Of a stretch of DNA of 64,000 bases, positions 26,986 through 36,019 are shown piece by piece. The position numbers were made by a program, and so were the translations under genes. Under the pieces are notes generated by a model that saw only the letters and a list, made by a program, of their open reading frames with translations, did no database searches and was not told where the DNA came from. This stretch comes from an uncultured Rikenellaceae bacterium (lineage in GTDB: Bacteria > Bacteroidota > Bacteroidia > Bacteroidales > Rikenellaceae): positions 124,001-188,000 of the forward strand of contig CALVFI010000001.1 of assembly GCA_944326815.1 (NCBI GenBank), written 5' to 3'. The first letter of the stretch is position 1, and each line of letters opens with the position of its first letter.

Positions 26986-27420
26986 ATGACCAATCGCACC
27001 TTCACCATCCTCAAGCCCAATGCCGTAGCCGCAGGCAACACCGGGAAGATTCTCGACATGATCCTTCGCGACGGGTTTACAATTCGGGCCATGCGCATGA
27101 TTTTCTTGAGTCGCAACGACGCCGCCCGTTTCTATGCCATTCACAAAGGGAAACCCTTCTTTGCCGATCTGGTAGAGTTCATGACCTCAGGTCCTGTTAT
27201 CGTAGCCATCCTCGAAAAAGAGAATGCGGTTGCATCTCTGCGTACACTCGTAGGCAACACCGATCCGGCCAAAGCTGCCGAGGGGACGATTCGCCGACTT
27301 TTCGCCGACAGTCTTACGCGCAACGCAATCCACGCCTCGGACAGCGATGAGAATGCCCGACAAGAGTGGAGTCAGTTCTTTACACCCGACCAAATTATGG
27401 AGACAGATTATTATCTCTAA
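26986..27420 (+). CDS. ndk: Nucleoside diphosphate kinase
   Basis: 144-residue enzyme that balances NTP pools by phosphate transfer through an active-site histidine. The N-terminal TFTILKPNAV, the Kpn-loop region and catalytic H116 in RNAIHASDS are present; length is standard. It follows rluD by 111 bp; an in-frame 22-codon ORF in that gap has no support. No terminator is evident before the convergent topA. Confidence 0.97.
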   Translation: MTNRTFTILKPNAVAAGNTGKILDMILRDGFTIRAMRMIFLSRNDAARFYAIHKGKPFFADLVEFMTSGPVIVAILEKENAVASLRTLVGNTDPAKAAEGTIRRLFADSLTRNAIHASDSDENARQEWSQFFTPDQIMETDYYL

Positions 27421-27474
27421 ACCATCGCCCCAGGTTCTCTTTTATCTTATCCTCCGCCGCGGAAGCTTTCCCAT

Positions 27475-29769
27475 TTACTTCTTCGAATCACTCACAATCT
27501 TCAGACACTCTTCCAGGGTCAAAGACTCAGGCACCGCACTCTTAGGTATACGGTAATTCTTCCCCTTATAAGCGATATAAGGTCCATAACGGCCATTGAG
27601 CACCTGCAATTCCGGCTCTTCGGGATAGGTCCGAATCGGCGTTTTGGCCACCTTGTCTTTCAATGACTTCTCTGCCATCAATTCCTGGGCACGCTCCAAG
27701 GTGATCGTATAAGGATCGTCCGTCCGTCCGAGCGAGGTGAACTTCCCATCATAACGGACATAAGGACCGAACTTGCCGATTCCGATCACTACCTCTTTCC
27801 CGTCGATCTCCCCGATCGTACGTGGCAATGAAAAGAGTTCCAGAGCCTCTTCCAGAGTAATCGACGCTATCAGTTGTCCCTTCTTCAGGCTGGCATAACG
27901 AGCCTTCTCTCCATCCTCCCCTCCGATCTGCACCATGGGACCGTAACGGCCGATTCGGGCAACCACCTGCTTGCCACTGGCCGGATCGACCCCCAAGACA
28001 CGACTCTGTTCCGTCTTCTGCGGGGCCGTATCGAGCGCCTGCTCCACCGTAGCATGGAACGAATGGTAGAAATCGCGAATCATCTCGACCCACGGCTTCT
28101 TCCCCTCGGCAATCTCATCGAACTCCTTCTCCACCGTTGCCGTGAAGTTGTAATCCATGATGGTCTGGAACTGCTCTTCCAGATAATCGTTCACCACCAT
28201 CCCGATATCGGTCGGAGTGAGCTTATTCTTCTCACGACCGACGGTCTCCGTAGCCATCTTCTCGGTGATCTTTCCTTTATCGAGCGTTAGCACGGCATAC
28301 TCACGCTTGACGCCCTCCTTGCCCTGCTTCACCACATACCCACGATTGATGATGGTACTGATCGTAGGCGCATACGTAGATGGACGACCGATACCAAGTT
28401 CCTCCAGTTTCTTCACCAGCGAGGCTTCGCTGTAACGCGCAGGAGCCTGCGTAAAGCGCTGCATAGCAGTAATTCCATGCGGATCGAGTCGATCGCCGAC
28501 TGCCATCGCCGGGAGTACCGTCTCCTGAGCCTCTCCACCGTCATCCTCGACCGACTCCATATAAAGTTTCATGAAACCGTCGAAAAGAACCACCTCGCCC
28601 GTAGCCGTAAAATGTTCCGAAGTAGTACTGATACCGATCGTCACGACCGTTTTTTCTATCTCGGCAGGAGCCATCTGCGAGGCAATCGTCCGTTTCCAGA
28701 TCAACTCATACAACCGTTTCTCCGCCGGGGTTCCTTCAATCTCCGGCTTATTCAGATAGGAGGGGCGAATGGCCTCATGAGCTTCCTGAGCACCTTTCGT
28801 ATGGGTCTTGAAATTGCGCGGATGAGAGTATTGCTCGCCGAATTCCTGAAGGATCTCCTGCTGCGCCGCAGCAATCGCCTGCGTCGAAAGATTCACCGAA
28901 TCGGTACGCATATAGGTAATCAGACCGTGCTCGTACAGTTTCTGAGCTACGGACATCGTCTGCGAAACGGACATTCCCAACTTGCGGCCCGCCTCCTGCT
29001 GAAGTGTCGAAGTAGTAAATGGCGGTGCCGGAGACTTGACGGCCGGTTTACGTTCGCTGGCAGAGACCGAGAACTCGGCGCCATTGCACTTATTGAGGAA
29101 CTCGAGAGCCTGCTCCCGCGTCTCGAATCGTTTGTTCAACTCTGCGCGGAACAACACCTGTTTCGGATCGGCGGCATTGACAAATTGCGCCGTCACACGA
29201 TAGAAAGGCGTAGCCTGAAAATTGATGATCTCACGCTCACGCTCCACCAGAAGCCGTACTGCCACACTCTGCACACGTCCTGCGGAGAGCGACGGTTTCA
29301 CCTTTTTCCACAACACGGGCGAAAGTTCAAAACCCACCAAGCGATCAAGAATACGCCGAGCCTGTTGCGCATTGACAAGATTCATATCCACCGTCCGGGG
29401 GTGCTCGATAGCTGCCATGATAGCACTCTTCGTAATCTCATGAAAAACGATCCGCTTGGTATCCTCGGGCAACCCCAACACCTGTGCCAGATGCCAAGCA
29501 ATCGCCTCTCCCTCACGGTCCTCATCGGAAGCGAGCCAAACCGCCTTAGCCTCCGAAGCAAGTTTCGACAATTCAGCCACCACCTTCTTTTTATCGGCAG
29601 CCACCTCGTAGGTAGGTTTAAAATCGTGTTTGATGTCGATTCCCAAATCCTTCTTAGCCAAGTCACGGATATGACCGAAACTCGACTTGACGGTATACTC
29701 CTTGCCTAAAAACTTCTCGATCGTCTTCGCTTTAGCCGGGGACTCAACAATCACTAAATTATCGTGCAT
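27475..29769 (-). CDS. topA: DNA topoisomerase I (type IA)
   Basis: 764-residue enzyme relaxing negative supercoils. TOPRIM motifs are seen at the N-terminus (E9 in VESPAKAKT; SDEDREGEAIAW) and the nucleophile is Y286 in LITYMRTDS. The C-terminal third has no CxxC zinc ribbons; instead it carries repeated GRYGP-type modules (RIGRYGPMVQIG, GIGKFGPYVRYD, NGRYGPYIAYKG), a C-terminal form common outside Proteobacteria. It is preceded by a terminator-like hairpin of the upstream gene and has no obvious TAnnTTTG box. Confidence 0.97.
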   Translation of the reverse strand: MHDNLVIVESPAKAKTIEKFLGKEYTVKSSFGHIRDLAKKDLGIDIKHDFKPTYEVAADKKKVVAELSKLASEAKAVWLASDEDREGEAIAWHLAQVLGLPEDTKRIVFHEITKSAIMAAIEHPRTVDMNLVNAQQARRILDRLVGFELSPVLWKKVKPSLSAGRVQSVAVRLLVEREREIINFQATPFYRVTAQFVNAADPKQVLFRAELNKRFETREQALEFLNKCNGAEFSVSASERKPAVKSPAPPFTTSTLQQEAGRKLGMSVSQTMSVAQKLYEHGLITYMRTDSVNLSTQAIAAAQQEILQEFGEQYSHPRNFKTHTKGAQEAHEAIRPSYLNKPEIEGTPAEKRLYELIWKRTIASQMAPAEIEKTVVTIGISTTSEHFTATGEVVLFDGFMKLYMESVEDDGGEAQETVLPAMAVGDRLDPHGITAMQRFTQAPARYSEASLVKKLEELGIGRPSTYAPTISTIINRGYVVKQGKEGVKREYAVLTLDKGKITEKMATETVGREKNKLTPTDIGMVVNDYLEEQFQTIMDYNFTATVEKEFDEIAEGKKPWVEMIRDFYHSFHATVEQALDTAPQKTEQSRVLGVDPASGKQVVARIGRYGPMVQIGGEDGEKARYASLKKGQLIASITLEEALELFSLPRTIGEIDGKEVVIGIGKFGPYVRYDGKFTSLGRTDDPYTITLERAQELMAEKSLKDKVAKTPIRTYPEEPELQVLNGRYGPYIAYKGKNYRIPKSAVPESLTLEECLKIVSDSKK

Positions 29770-29791
29770 AAATCACTCTATCTATAAAAGT

Positions 29792-29817
29792 AAAACCTAA
29801 AACTGCCTTTAGGTTTT
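29792..29817 (-). terminator. Terminator of the DUF4270 gene
   Basis: Stem AAACCTAAA/TTTAGGTTT with a 6-nt loop, followed on the minus strand by a T-rich stretch; it lies 22 nt past the stop at 29839. Confidence 0.75.
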
Positions 29818-29838
29818 TCTTTCCATTATCGAAATTCT

Positions 29839-31326
29839 CTACTTAATCAACGTATATGTAATCTTCATTTGGACGGGATGGCTACTACCTGTACCCATCA
29901 ACGCCACCTCTCCCTGCGAAAGCAACGGCGTATAATAAGTCGTATTCCATGACGGAGCCAACCAGATTAATTTCGGAGTCTTGTCACGCTTATACATCAA
30001 CTGAGTGATATAGGAGGATATATCCATCACGTAACAACCGTTACTGCGATCAATGTATCCACCATAATAGATCGTTGATCCGTAATAACTCTCGCTGTAA
30101 TAAAGATAGTCGTCGATCGCCGTAGGATATGCCGTTTTGTAGGAGGTATACATCCCCAGACGATTCAGGGCCGCATCCATAGCATCGGGATTCTGCGACT
30201 CTTTCAATGTCAGATAAATTTTCGCCTGATTGATGACCACTTTACTGTACTGCTCGGTTTCCCCTGTCTGAGGATCGGTATCCGTAGTCAATTGATCGAG
30301 CTCTGCCAGGAACTCATCCGTAAAGCGCAACCCGGCATAGACTCCTCCCAAACCCTGTATATACACAACCGAAGCCGTATTGACGGTATCGGTCACCGTT
30401 GGAATCTCCGGCAAATATTTATGTCGTATTACATTGATCGACGTATTGGTTTGGGCAGCCCAAACATCAGCATCGTCGAAATAGTACATGACCGAGATCG
30501 TATCCTGAATATTTTCGGCCGTTTCTGAGTCGGCATGTTCCATACCCTCCTTGTGGTTGTGCGCATAGAGTGTAAAGTACGAATAATCATAGTCGCTCGT
30601 ACTCAAAGCGATGTTGTATATCGCCGCATCCTCCGGCGAATCGGATGTCGGAGCAATATAGAACCCACGGAACGTGTCATGAAACGCCGTATCGGCAGCA
30701 GCATAAAAAAGCGAATCCGCCTCGACCAGCCGAGCCAGCAAAGCCTCGCCACTGGCGGTCGGAGTCAACTTTTTACTGACTGACTCATTTGCTAATGGTC
30801 CCGAAAGCGTAAAGGTAAAAAGCGGATCATTACGGTCAATCACCTCATCGACCGGATAAGTAGGGTAATACGTAGAATCATATCTCAGAACGGCATTGTC
30901 CTTGATGGCATAAATGGCAAAAGTTTGCTCCGCCTCATAATTCCCTTTTGTCGAGGAGACGTAAAGCGAGAGAACAATGGAATCAGCAACGGGTTTGTAT
31001 CCAAAATGATTTTTATCGTTGTTAAAAGGAATTCCTACCGAATATTGTCCGACAGCCCCGCAGGTCTCTTGACCGAAACCCGTCGCCGTACGATTTCCGA
31101 GCAGCCACAATCCCATTTGACTCGATGGAATGGAATCAGAAGCAGCAACAGCATAAGTATCGATGCCCGTAAGCGTCTTGATCCGGAGCAACATCTGCTG
31201 ATCCTTCGGGACAAAACCGAGTCCAAGCGTATCATCCACCTCCGTACACCCTGCGGCAAAAAAGCCTGCCAGCAAAACAAACAGACTGGTCCGCAAGTTA
31301 AATATCCCTTTAAAGTAATGCTTCAT
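29839..31326 (-). CDS. DUF4270 family lipoprotein
   Basis: 495-residue surface or periplasmic lipoprotein of unknown function. The signal peptide ends in a lipobox (VLLAGFFAAGC, C27), and the mature start TEVDDTLGLGFVPKDQ and the rest resemble the Bacteroidetes DUF4270 family, predicted mostly beta. Its start overlaps the end of the GT5-like gene by 17 nt, which indicates co-transcription and possibly translational coupling. Family members recur next to this GT5-like gene in Bacteroidetes (recollection, not checked). No catalytic motif is visible. Confidence 0.85.
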   Translation of the reverse strand: MKHYFKGIFNLRTSLFVLLAGFFAAGCTEVDDTLGLGFVPKDQQMLLRIKTLTGIDTYAVAASDSIPSSQMGLWLLGNRTATGFGQETCGAVGQYSVGIPFNNDKNHFGYKPVADSIVLSLYVSSTKGNYEAEQTFAIYAIKDNAVLRYDSTYYPTYPVDEVIDRNDPLFTFTLSGPLANESVSKKLTPTASGEALLARLVEADSLFYAAADTAFHDTFRGFYIAPTSDSPEDAAIYNIALSTSDYDYSYFTLYAHNHKEGMEHADSETAENIQDTISVMYYFDDADVWAAQTNTSINVIRHKYLPEIPTVTDTVNTASVVYIQGLGGVYAGLRFTDEFLAELDQLTTDTDPQTGETEQYSKVVINQAKIYLTLKESQNPDAMDAALNRLGMYTSYKTAYPTAIDDYLYYSESYYGSTIYYGGYIDRSNGCYVMDISSYITQLMYKRDKTPKLIWLAPSWNTTYYTPLLSQGEVALMGTGSSHPVQMKITYTLIK

Positions 31327-32119
31327 AAAATTTCTGATAATTATCCAAATACTCGGTCGTCTCCTTATCCTGATATCCCAGCTTCGGTTTCCCCGTCTTT
31401 TCCAAGTATTCGGCCAATGCAGGATCCAGGCTCGGATTTTCGATAATCACTCCGTCTGCATGATCTATAACGAGCTTCATCAAATTTTGGTATGAAGGCG
31501 TCTCTACATTTTTCAGAAAATCGGCACTTACTCCTTCACTCTCCACTTTCGAATGGAAATCGGCATCCAATACATCTGGAAATGCATCATCGTACAATGA
31601 CACCACAATCTTGACATCACGGAACAAGGGATCATCAGCAAAAACATGCCGCAAATAGATCGGGACTACCGAAGAGAACCATCCATGACAATGCACGATT
31701 GTAGGTTCCCAACGCAACTTCTTGACCGTTTCAAGAACACCGCGTGCAAAGAAAATAGCTCGCTCATCATTATCCGGAAAATAGATGCCCGACTCATCCG
31801 TCAACACAGCTTTCCGATTAAAATAGTCGTCGTTGTCGATAAAATAGATCTGCACCCGAGCGGCAGGAATGGAGGCGACTTTGATAATCAACTGATGATC
31901 GTTATCGTCAATAATCAAGTTCATGCCCGACAGGCGAATGACCTCGTGCAATTGATTTCTCCGTTCATTGATACAACCATACCGGGGCATAAAGGTGCGT
32001 ATCTCATTCCCTCTCTCCTGCATGGCCTGGGACAAGGTTCTGCACAAAAGGGACATCTCCGTCTGAGGAAGGTATGGAGTGATCTCCTGGCAGACGTATA
32101 AGATTTTGCAGTTACTCAT
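31310..32119 (-). CDS. Short glycogen/starch synthase-like protein (GT5 N-terminal domain only)
   Basis: 269-residue protein matching only the N-terminal Rossmann domain of GT5 glycogen synthases: KILYVCQEITPYLPQTEMSL (cf. the KxGGL acceptor loop), VQIYFIDNDDYF, and IVHCHGWFSSVVPIYLR (cf. HxHDW). The C-terminal ADP-glucose-binding half is missing and the gene ends cleanly by overlapping DUF4270, so it is a stable short form rather than a fresh truncation. The KTGGL loop itself is altered (LPQTEM). Synthase activity on its own is doubtful; a regulatory or non-glycogen role is possible. ATG 32119 is chosen over a GTG two codons upstream. Confidence 0.85.
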   Translation of the reverse strand: MSNCKILYVCQEITPYLPQTEMSLLCRTLSQAMQERGNEIRTFMPRYGCINERRNQLHEVIRLSGMNLIIDDNDHQLIIKVASIPAARVQIYFIDNDDYFNRKAVLTDESGIYFPDNDERAIFFARGVLETVKKLRWEPTIVHCHGWFSSVVPIYLRHVFADDPLFRDVKIVVSLYDDAFPDVLDADFHSKVESEGVSADFLKNVETPSYQNLMKLVIDHADGVIIENPSLDPALAEYLEKTGKPKLGYQDKETTEYLDNYQKFYEALL

Positions 32120-32169
32120 CAGCACTTTTGTTTATTGACCAGTCGGCATAAACCGAAGTTATTATTCTG

Positions 32170-32177
32170 CAAAGATA
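32170..32177 (-). promoter_or_regulatory. -7 box (TATCTTTG) of the GT5-like/DUF4270 pair
   Basis: Minus-strand TAnnTTTG match ending 50 nt before the ATG at 32119. Confidence 0.6.
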
Positions 32178-32214
32178 TGAAAAATTTATTGAAATCCCGC
32201 ACTCATGCCTCTCA

Positions 32215-33264
32215 TCACAGGATCAGCATCGCATCACCATAGGTACCGAAACGATATTTCTCCTCTTTGGCCACCTTGTAGGCATTCATTACCAGATCAT
32301 AGCCTCCGAATGCAGCCACCATCATCAGTTGTGTGGAGAACGGCAGATGAAAATTACTGATCATGGAATCCGCCACACTGAACTCATACGGACAGAAAAT
32401 AAACTTGTTTGTCCATCCCTCATAGGGTTTCAGACACCCCTCAGTAGTTACCGAACTCTCAATCGTCCGCATGACAGTCGTTCCGACCGCACAGACCCGA
32501 TGCGATTGATGCCGCGCCTCATTCACAATATCGGCAGCCTCGGGAGTAATCATGATCTGCTCAGAATCCATTTTATGTTTGGTAAGATCCTCGACGTCCA
32601 CCGTACGGAAGTTTCCCAATCCAATGTGAAGCGTGATAAAAGCTTGCTTGATTCCCTTGATCTCCATTCGCTTCATCAGATGCTTACTGAAGTGAAGGCC
32701 TGCCGTAGGCGCAGCCACCGCCCCCTCGTGTTTGGCAAAAATGGTCTGATAACGCTCGTCATCAATCGGTTCCACCTTCGAACGCACCCATTTCGGCAGC
32801 GGTGTCTCTCCCATTTTGTAGAGCGTCTCTTTGAATTGGTCGTAATCCCCATCGAACAGAAAACGCAACGTACGCCCCCGCGAAGTGGTGTTGTCGATCA
32901 CCTCGGCCACGAGCAGATCGTCATCTCCGAAATAGAGTTTGTTCCCGATCCGGATTTTACGTGCCGGATCCACCAGTACATCCCACAATCGCAAGTCGCG
33001 ATTCAACTCCCGCAATAAGAATATCTCGATCTCCGCACCTGTTTTCTCTTTATTACCGTAAAGCCTGGCTGGGAAAACCTTCGTGTCGTTAAAGATAAAA
33101 ACGTCATTCTCATCAAAATAATCGATCACATCCTTAAAAATGCGGTGTTCGATCTTTCCTGTGTCTCTATGGAGGACCATCAGGCGCGACTCGTCGCGGT
33201 TTTCGGTGGGATATTTCGCCAGCATATCGGGCGAAAAAGGGTAACCGTACTGAGATAGTTTCAT
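32215..33264 (-). CDS. queA: S-adenosylmethionine:tRNA ribosyltransferase-isomerase QueA
   Basis: 349-residue enzyme of queuosine synthesis: it transfers the ribosyl part of SAM to preQ1 in the tRNA wobble position, giving epoxyqueuosine. Family blocks are clear: [57 protein letters not shown] and [17 protein letters not shown]. Length is typical. It is the last gene of the YfhO-ftsX-DUF3098-uppP-truB-queA string, 72 bp after truB. Confidence 0.97.
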   Translation of the reverse strand: MKLSQYGYPFSPDMLAKYPTENRDESRLMVLHRDTGKIEHRIFKDVIDYFDENDVFIFNDTKVFPARLYGNKEKTGAEIEIFLLRELNRDLRLWDVLVDPARKIRIGNKLYFGDDDLLVAEVIDNTTSRGRTLRFLFDGDYDQFKETLYKMGETPLPKWVRSKVEPIDDERYQTIFAKHEGAVAAPTAGLHFSKHLMKRMEIKGIKQAFITLHIGLGNFRTVDVEDLTKHKMDSEQIMITPEAADIVNEARHQSHRVCAVGTTVMRTIESSVTTEGCLKPYEGWTNKFIFCPYEFSVADSMISNFHLPFSTQLMMVAAFGGYDLVMNAYKVAKEEKYRFGTYGDAMLIL

Positions 33265-33336
33265 ATATTATGATTTGCCGTTATGAACAGAAATCCGTCC
33301 AGAAAAACCGGACATTAAAATAATTACGTAAAAAGT

Positions 33337-34050
33337 TTAAATTTGTTTCACCAGGGTGAGACTTTTTACAACATCATCCATTTCGACAGCATCCTCTACA
33401 CGGAAATTACCGCTACGCGTACGGCACAGTGATGTGAGGTGCGCCCCGCTATGCAGTTTTTCTCCCAATTCCTGGGCGATGGATCGGATATAGGTTCCCT
33501 TACTGCAATCGATACGTACCCGAAGGCGCGGCAAATCCCACTCCAGCAGTTCCATCGCATAAATCGTGATGAGCGACTGACGCAGCTTCACCTCCGTACC
33601 CTCCCGGGCATATTCGTAAGCCCGTTGGCCTTCGATCTTCTTGGCGGAATAGAGCGGTGGGGTCTGCAGTCGTTCTCCGCACAATTCATGCAGTGCCTGT
33701 TCAGCCATCTCACGGGTAATATGTTCGTAGGGGAAAGTTCGGTCAATAGGATGCTCCAGATCGAAACTGGGGGTAGTGGCCCCCAATACGATATCGGTCA
33801 CATACTCCTTACGTTCGGCCTGCAGGGCATCCACCTGCTTGGTGGCACGGCCGAGACACACGAGCAATACCCCCGTTGCCAGGGGATCGAGCGTACCGGC
33901 ATGTCCTACCTTCAGATTCCGATAACCTCTTTTTCGCATCAGGAACTTGATCTTGCGTACCACATCTGTCGAGGTCCATCCCAAGGGTTTGTTGACGTTC
34001 AGCACAGCCCCTTCTGCAGGGTCAAAATCGAGTGGCAGTATCTCTTTCAC
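33337..34050 (-). CDS. truB: tRNA pseudouridine(55) synthase TruB
   Basis: 237-residue enzyme making pseudouridine 55 in the T loop of tRNAs. The N-terminal GAVLNVNKPLGWTSTDVV, the catalytic D55 in GHAGTLDPLATG and the VRIDCSKGTYIRSIAQELG block are present. The protein lacks the long C-terminal PUA extension of E. coli TruB (314 aa), as in many Bacteroidetes. It starts 12 bp after uppP. Confidence 0.96.
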   Translation of the reverse strand: MKEILPLDFDPAEGAVLNVNKPLGWTSTDVVRKIKFLMRKRGYRNLKVGHAGTLDPLATGVLLVCLGRATKQVDALQAERKEYVTDIVLGATTPSFDLEHPIDRTFPYEHITREMAEQALHELCGERLQTPPLYSAKKIEGQRAYEYAREGTEVKLRQSLITIYAMELLEWDLPRLRVRIDCSKGTYIRSIAQELGEKLHSGAHLTSLCRTRSGNFRVEDAVEMDDVVKSLTLVKQI

Positions 34051-34062
34051 CGGAAATCATTT

Positions 34063-34845
34063 TTAAGCCAGATAAGTAATCACAGAGGCAATGCCGACGA
34101 CCGCACAATAGACTGCAAACCAGATCAGTTTACCACGATTTACCAAACGGATCATCCACCGGCAAGCCAGCGCCCCGATCACAAATGCAGTCACGAAACC
34201 GGCAAGGATCACCCCACCGGGAAGTGCATCGCCCGTCTCCATCTTCATTGCCTCGAGCAAATTCATCCCGAGAATCGGTATCAGGACCATCAGGAAGGAG
34301 AACTTCGAAACCTCTTCTCGTTTGACCCCTTGTAAAAGACCGGCCGAAATGGTCGAACCCGAACGCGAAAGCCCAGGCAAAACGGCCACGGCCTGTGCGA
34401 TACCGATAATAAAGGCACGACGCGGCGTAACGGCATATTGACGAGGTTTGGCATAATGCGAGAAGGTAAGCAGGCAAGCCGTAACGATCAGCATCGAACC
34501 CACCAACAGCAAATTGCTCGTAAACAGCGACTCGATCTGATCCTTGAAAAACAGTCCTACGAAGGCGACCGGAATCATCGAGATAAAGATATTGATAATG
34601 AACTTCGTTTCCGGGTTCATATGGAACCGGAAAAATCCGCCGATCAATCGTCCCAGTTCATGCCAGAACACAACAATCGTACTGAGCACCGTAGCGGCAT
34701 GCACCGCCATCGTGAATTGCAGGTTATTGGGTTCATGAATACCAAATACATAGTTGGCCAGTTCCAGATGTCCGCTACTGCTTACAGGCAAAAACTCGGT
34801 AAGTCCCTGAATCGCCCCAAGGACAATTGCCTCCCAAATCGTCAT
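34063..34845 (-). CDS. uppP: Undecaprenyl-diphosphatase UppP (BacA)
   Basis: 260-residue polytopic membrane phosphatase that recycles undecaprenyl diphosphate to the lipid carrier used in peptidoglycan and LPS synthesis. Both family signatures are present: QGLTEFLPVSSSGHL near the N-terminus and PGLSRSGSTISAGLL in the middle, which form the active site. It starts 3 bp after the DUF3098 gene. Loss of activity would be expected to raise bacitracin sensitivity, the basis of the old name. Confidence 0.97.
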   Translation of the reverse strand: MTIWEAIVLGAIQGLTEFLPVSSSGHLELANYVFGIHEPNNLQFTMAVHAATVLSTIVVFWHELGRLIGGFFRFHMNPETKFIINIFISMIPVAFVGLFFKDQIESLFTSNLLLVGSMLIVTACLLTFSHYAKPRQYAVTPRRAFIIGIAQAVAVLPGLSRSGSTISAGLLQGVKREEVSKFSFLMVLIPILGMNLLEAMKMETGDALPGGVILAGFVTAFVIGALACRWMIRLVNRGKLIWFAVYCAVVGIASVITYLA

Positions 34846-34848
34846 GTG

Positions 34849-35124
34849 TTACTCCTCCTTCTTCTTTTTATCCTTTTTCATGATGGCATATATCTCGAAA
34901 GCGAATCCTGCCAATACGAGAATCGGAGCCAATGTAATACGCCGGAAATTGAACATCTCGTAATTGAACTCATCGGGGTTATCGCTTGCACCGCCTACCA
35001 TCAGAACGAACCCGAGCAGAATGATGACGAATCCGATCAACATCAATTTATAATTCTGAATACCAAGCGCCATTTTGGGCTCTTTCCCGGACGGCGTACC
35101 GGAAGTGGGAACTTTCTTATTCAT
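34849..35124 (-). CDS. DUF3098 small membrane protein
   Basis: 91-residue protein with two hydrophobic segments (LMLIGFVIILLGFVLMVGG and ITLAPILVLAGFAFEIYAIM), a DNPDEFNYEMFNFRR linker and a lysine-rich tail. This matches the Bacteroidetes DUF3098 family, found beside ftsX and uppP. The ATG at 35124 is chosen because longer in-frame starts would overlap ftsX by more than 60 nt and add a hydrophilic, Cys-containing head. Function unknown; a partner of FtsX or UppP is a guess from position only. Confidence 0.85.
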   Translation of the reverse strand: MNKKVPTSGTPSGKEPKMALGIQNYKLMLIGFVIILLGFVLMVGGASDNPDEFNYEMFNFRRITLAPILVLAGFAFEIYAIMKKDKKKKEE

Positions 35125-35140
35125 CGTTGTGTTATTATAA

Positions 35141-36019
35141 TCAATACAAATAGATGCCGTTGGTATGCATCCGGATAAATTTACGTACAGCAAAAGCTGT
35201 GAAGACAAACGAGATGAGCACTCCGAGCACCAACATTGCTACCAGAATCCATAGGATCAGCATCTGGTCTGCAATAAAATGCACCTCGGGCAATCCTTCG
35301 TTCAACCCGACAATCATTCCTACGAACATCACCCCGGCAATCAGGGCTGCGTAAATACCATGCAACACGCTACTACCCAGAAATGGCTTCATGATAAACC
35401 AGCGGGTAGCGCCCACGAGCTTCATGGTACTGATGACATATCTCTTGGAAAAAATCGTAACCCGAATCGTATTGTTCAACAGGATCATGGCAATCACCAA
35501 CAGAGCCCCTCCGAACAGGAGAAGAATCAAATTGAATTTATTGATGTTGGTGGTAATCTGTTCCAACACGTTCTTTTGGTACACCACCTCATCCACTTCG
35601 GGCCAGGCCGAAACCTCTTTTTCAAGCCGGGCCACGGTCTCCTTATCCGACATCCGGGCATGCAACCGCACCTCATAGGAATCGGGCAAGGGGTTCTCCT
35701 GAAGGAACGATTCGAAATCACTCCCCACAAACTCCCGGAACTCCTCGGCCGCTTCTGCTTTAGAGACGAACAACGTCTCGCGCACACCGTCGCAAGCTGC
35801 CAACTTCATAGCCACGCTGTCCCGTTGCCCTTCGCGCAAACCATCTTTCAGCATCACATAGACCGTCATACGTTCCTTCATCCGATCCGTAGCGCTCAGT
35901 GCGTTCAGAATCAGGTAGCCCACCGAACCGAGCAAGAACAGCACCAGGGCAATGCTGACCGTAGAAATGATATATGAATTCCGGACCTTCCGTTTCAGCC
36001 TTTTATTGTTGTCCTGCAT
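35141..36019 (-). CDS. ftsX: Cell division protein FtsX
   Basis: 292-residue membrane subunit of the FtsEX complex, which uses ATP hydrolysis by FtsE to activate peptidoglycan hydrolases at the septum. An N-terminal membrane segment (SIALVLFLLGSVGYLIL), a periplasmic domain of about 110 residues (EVDEVVYQKNVLEQ) and three C-terminal membrane segments with the FtsX permease core (STMKLVGATRWFIMKPFL) are seen. ftsE is not adjacent, as is common in Bacteroidetes. Its start overlaps the YfhO-like gene by 17 nt. Confidence 0.94.
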   Translation of the reverse strand: MQDNNKRLKRKVRNSYIISTVSIALVLFLLGSVGYLILNALSATDRMKERMTVYVMLKDGLREGQRDSVAMKLAACDGVRETLFVSKAEAAEEFREFVGSDFESFLQENPLPDSYEVRLHARMSDKETVARLEKEVSAWPEVDEVVYQKNVLEQITTNINKFNLILLLFGGALLVIAMILLNNTIRVTIFSKRYVISTMKLVGATRWFIMKPFLGSSVLHGIYAALIAGVMFVGMIVGLNEGLPEVHFIADQMLILWILVAMLVLGVLISFVFTAFAVRKFIRMHTNGIYLY

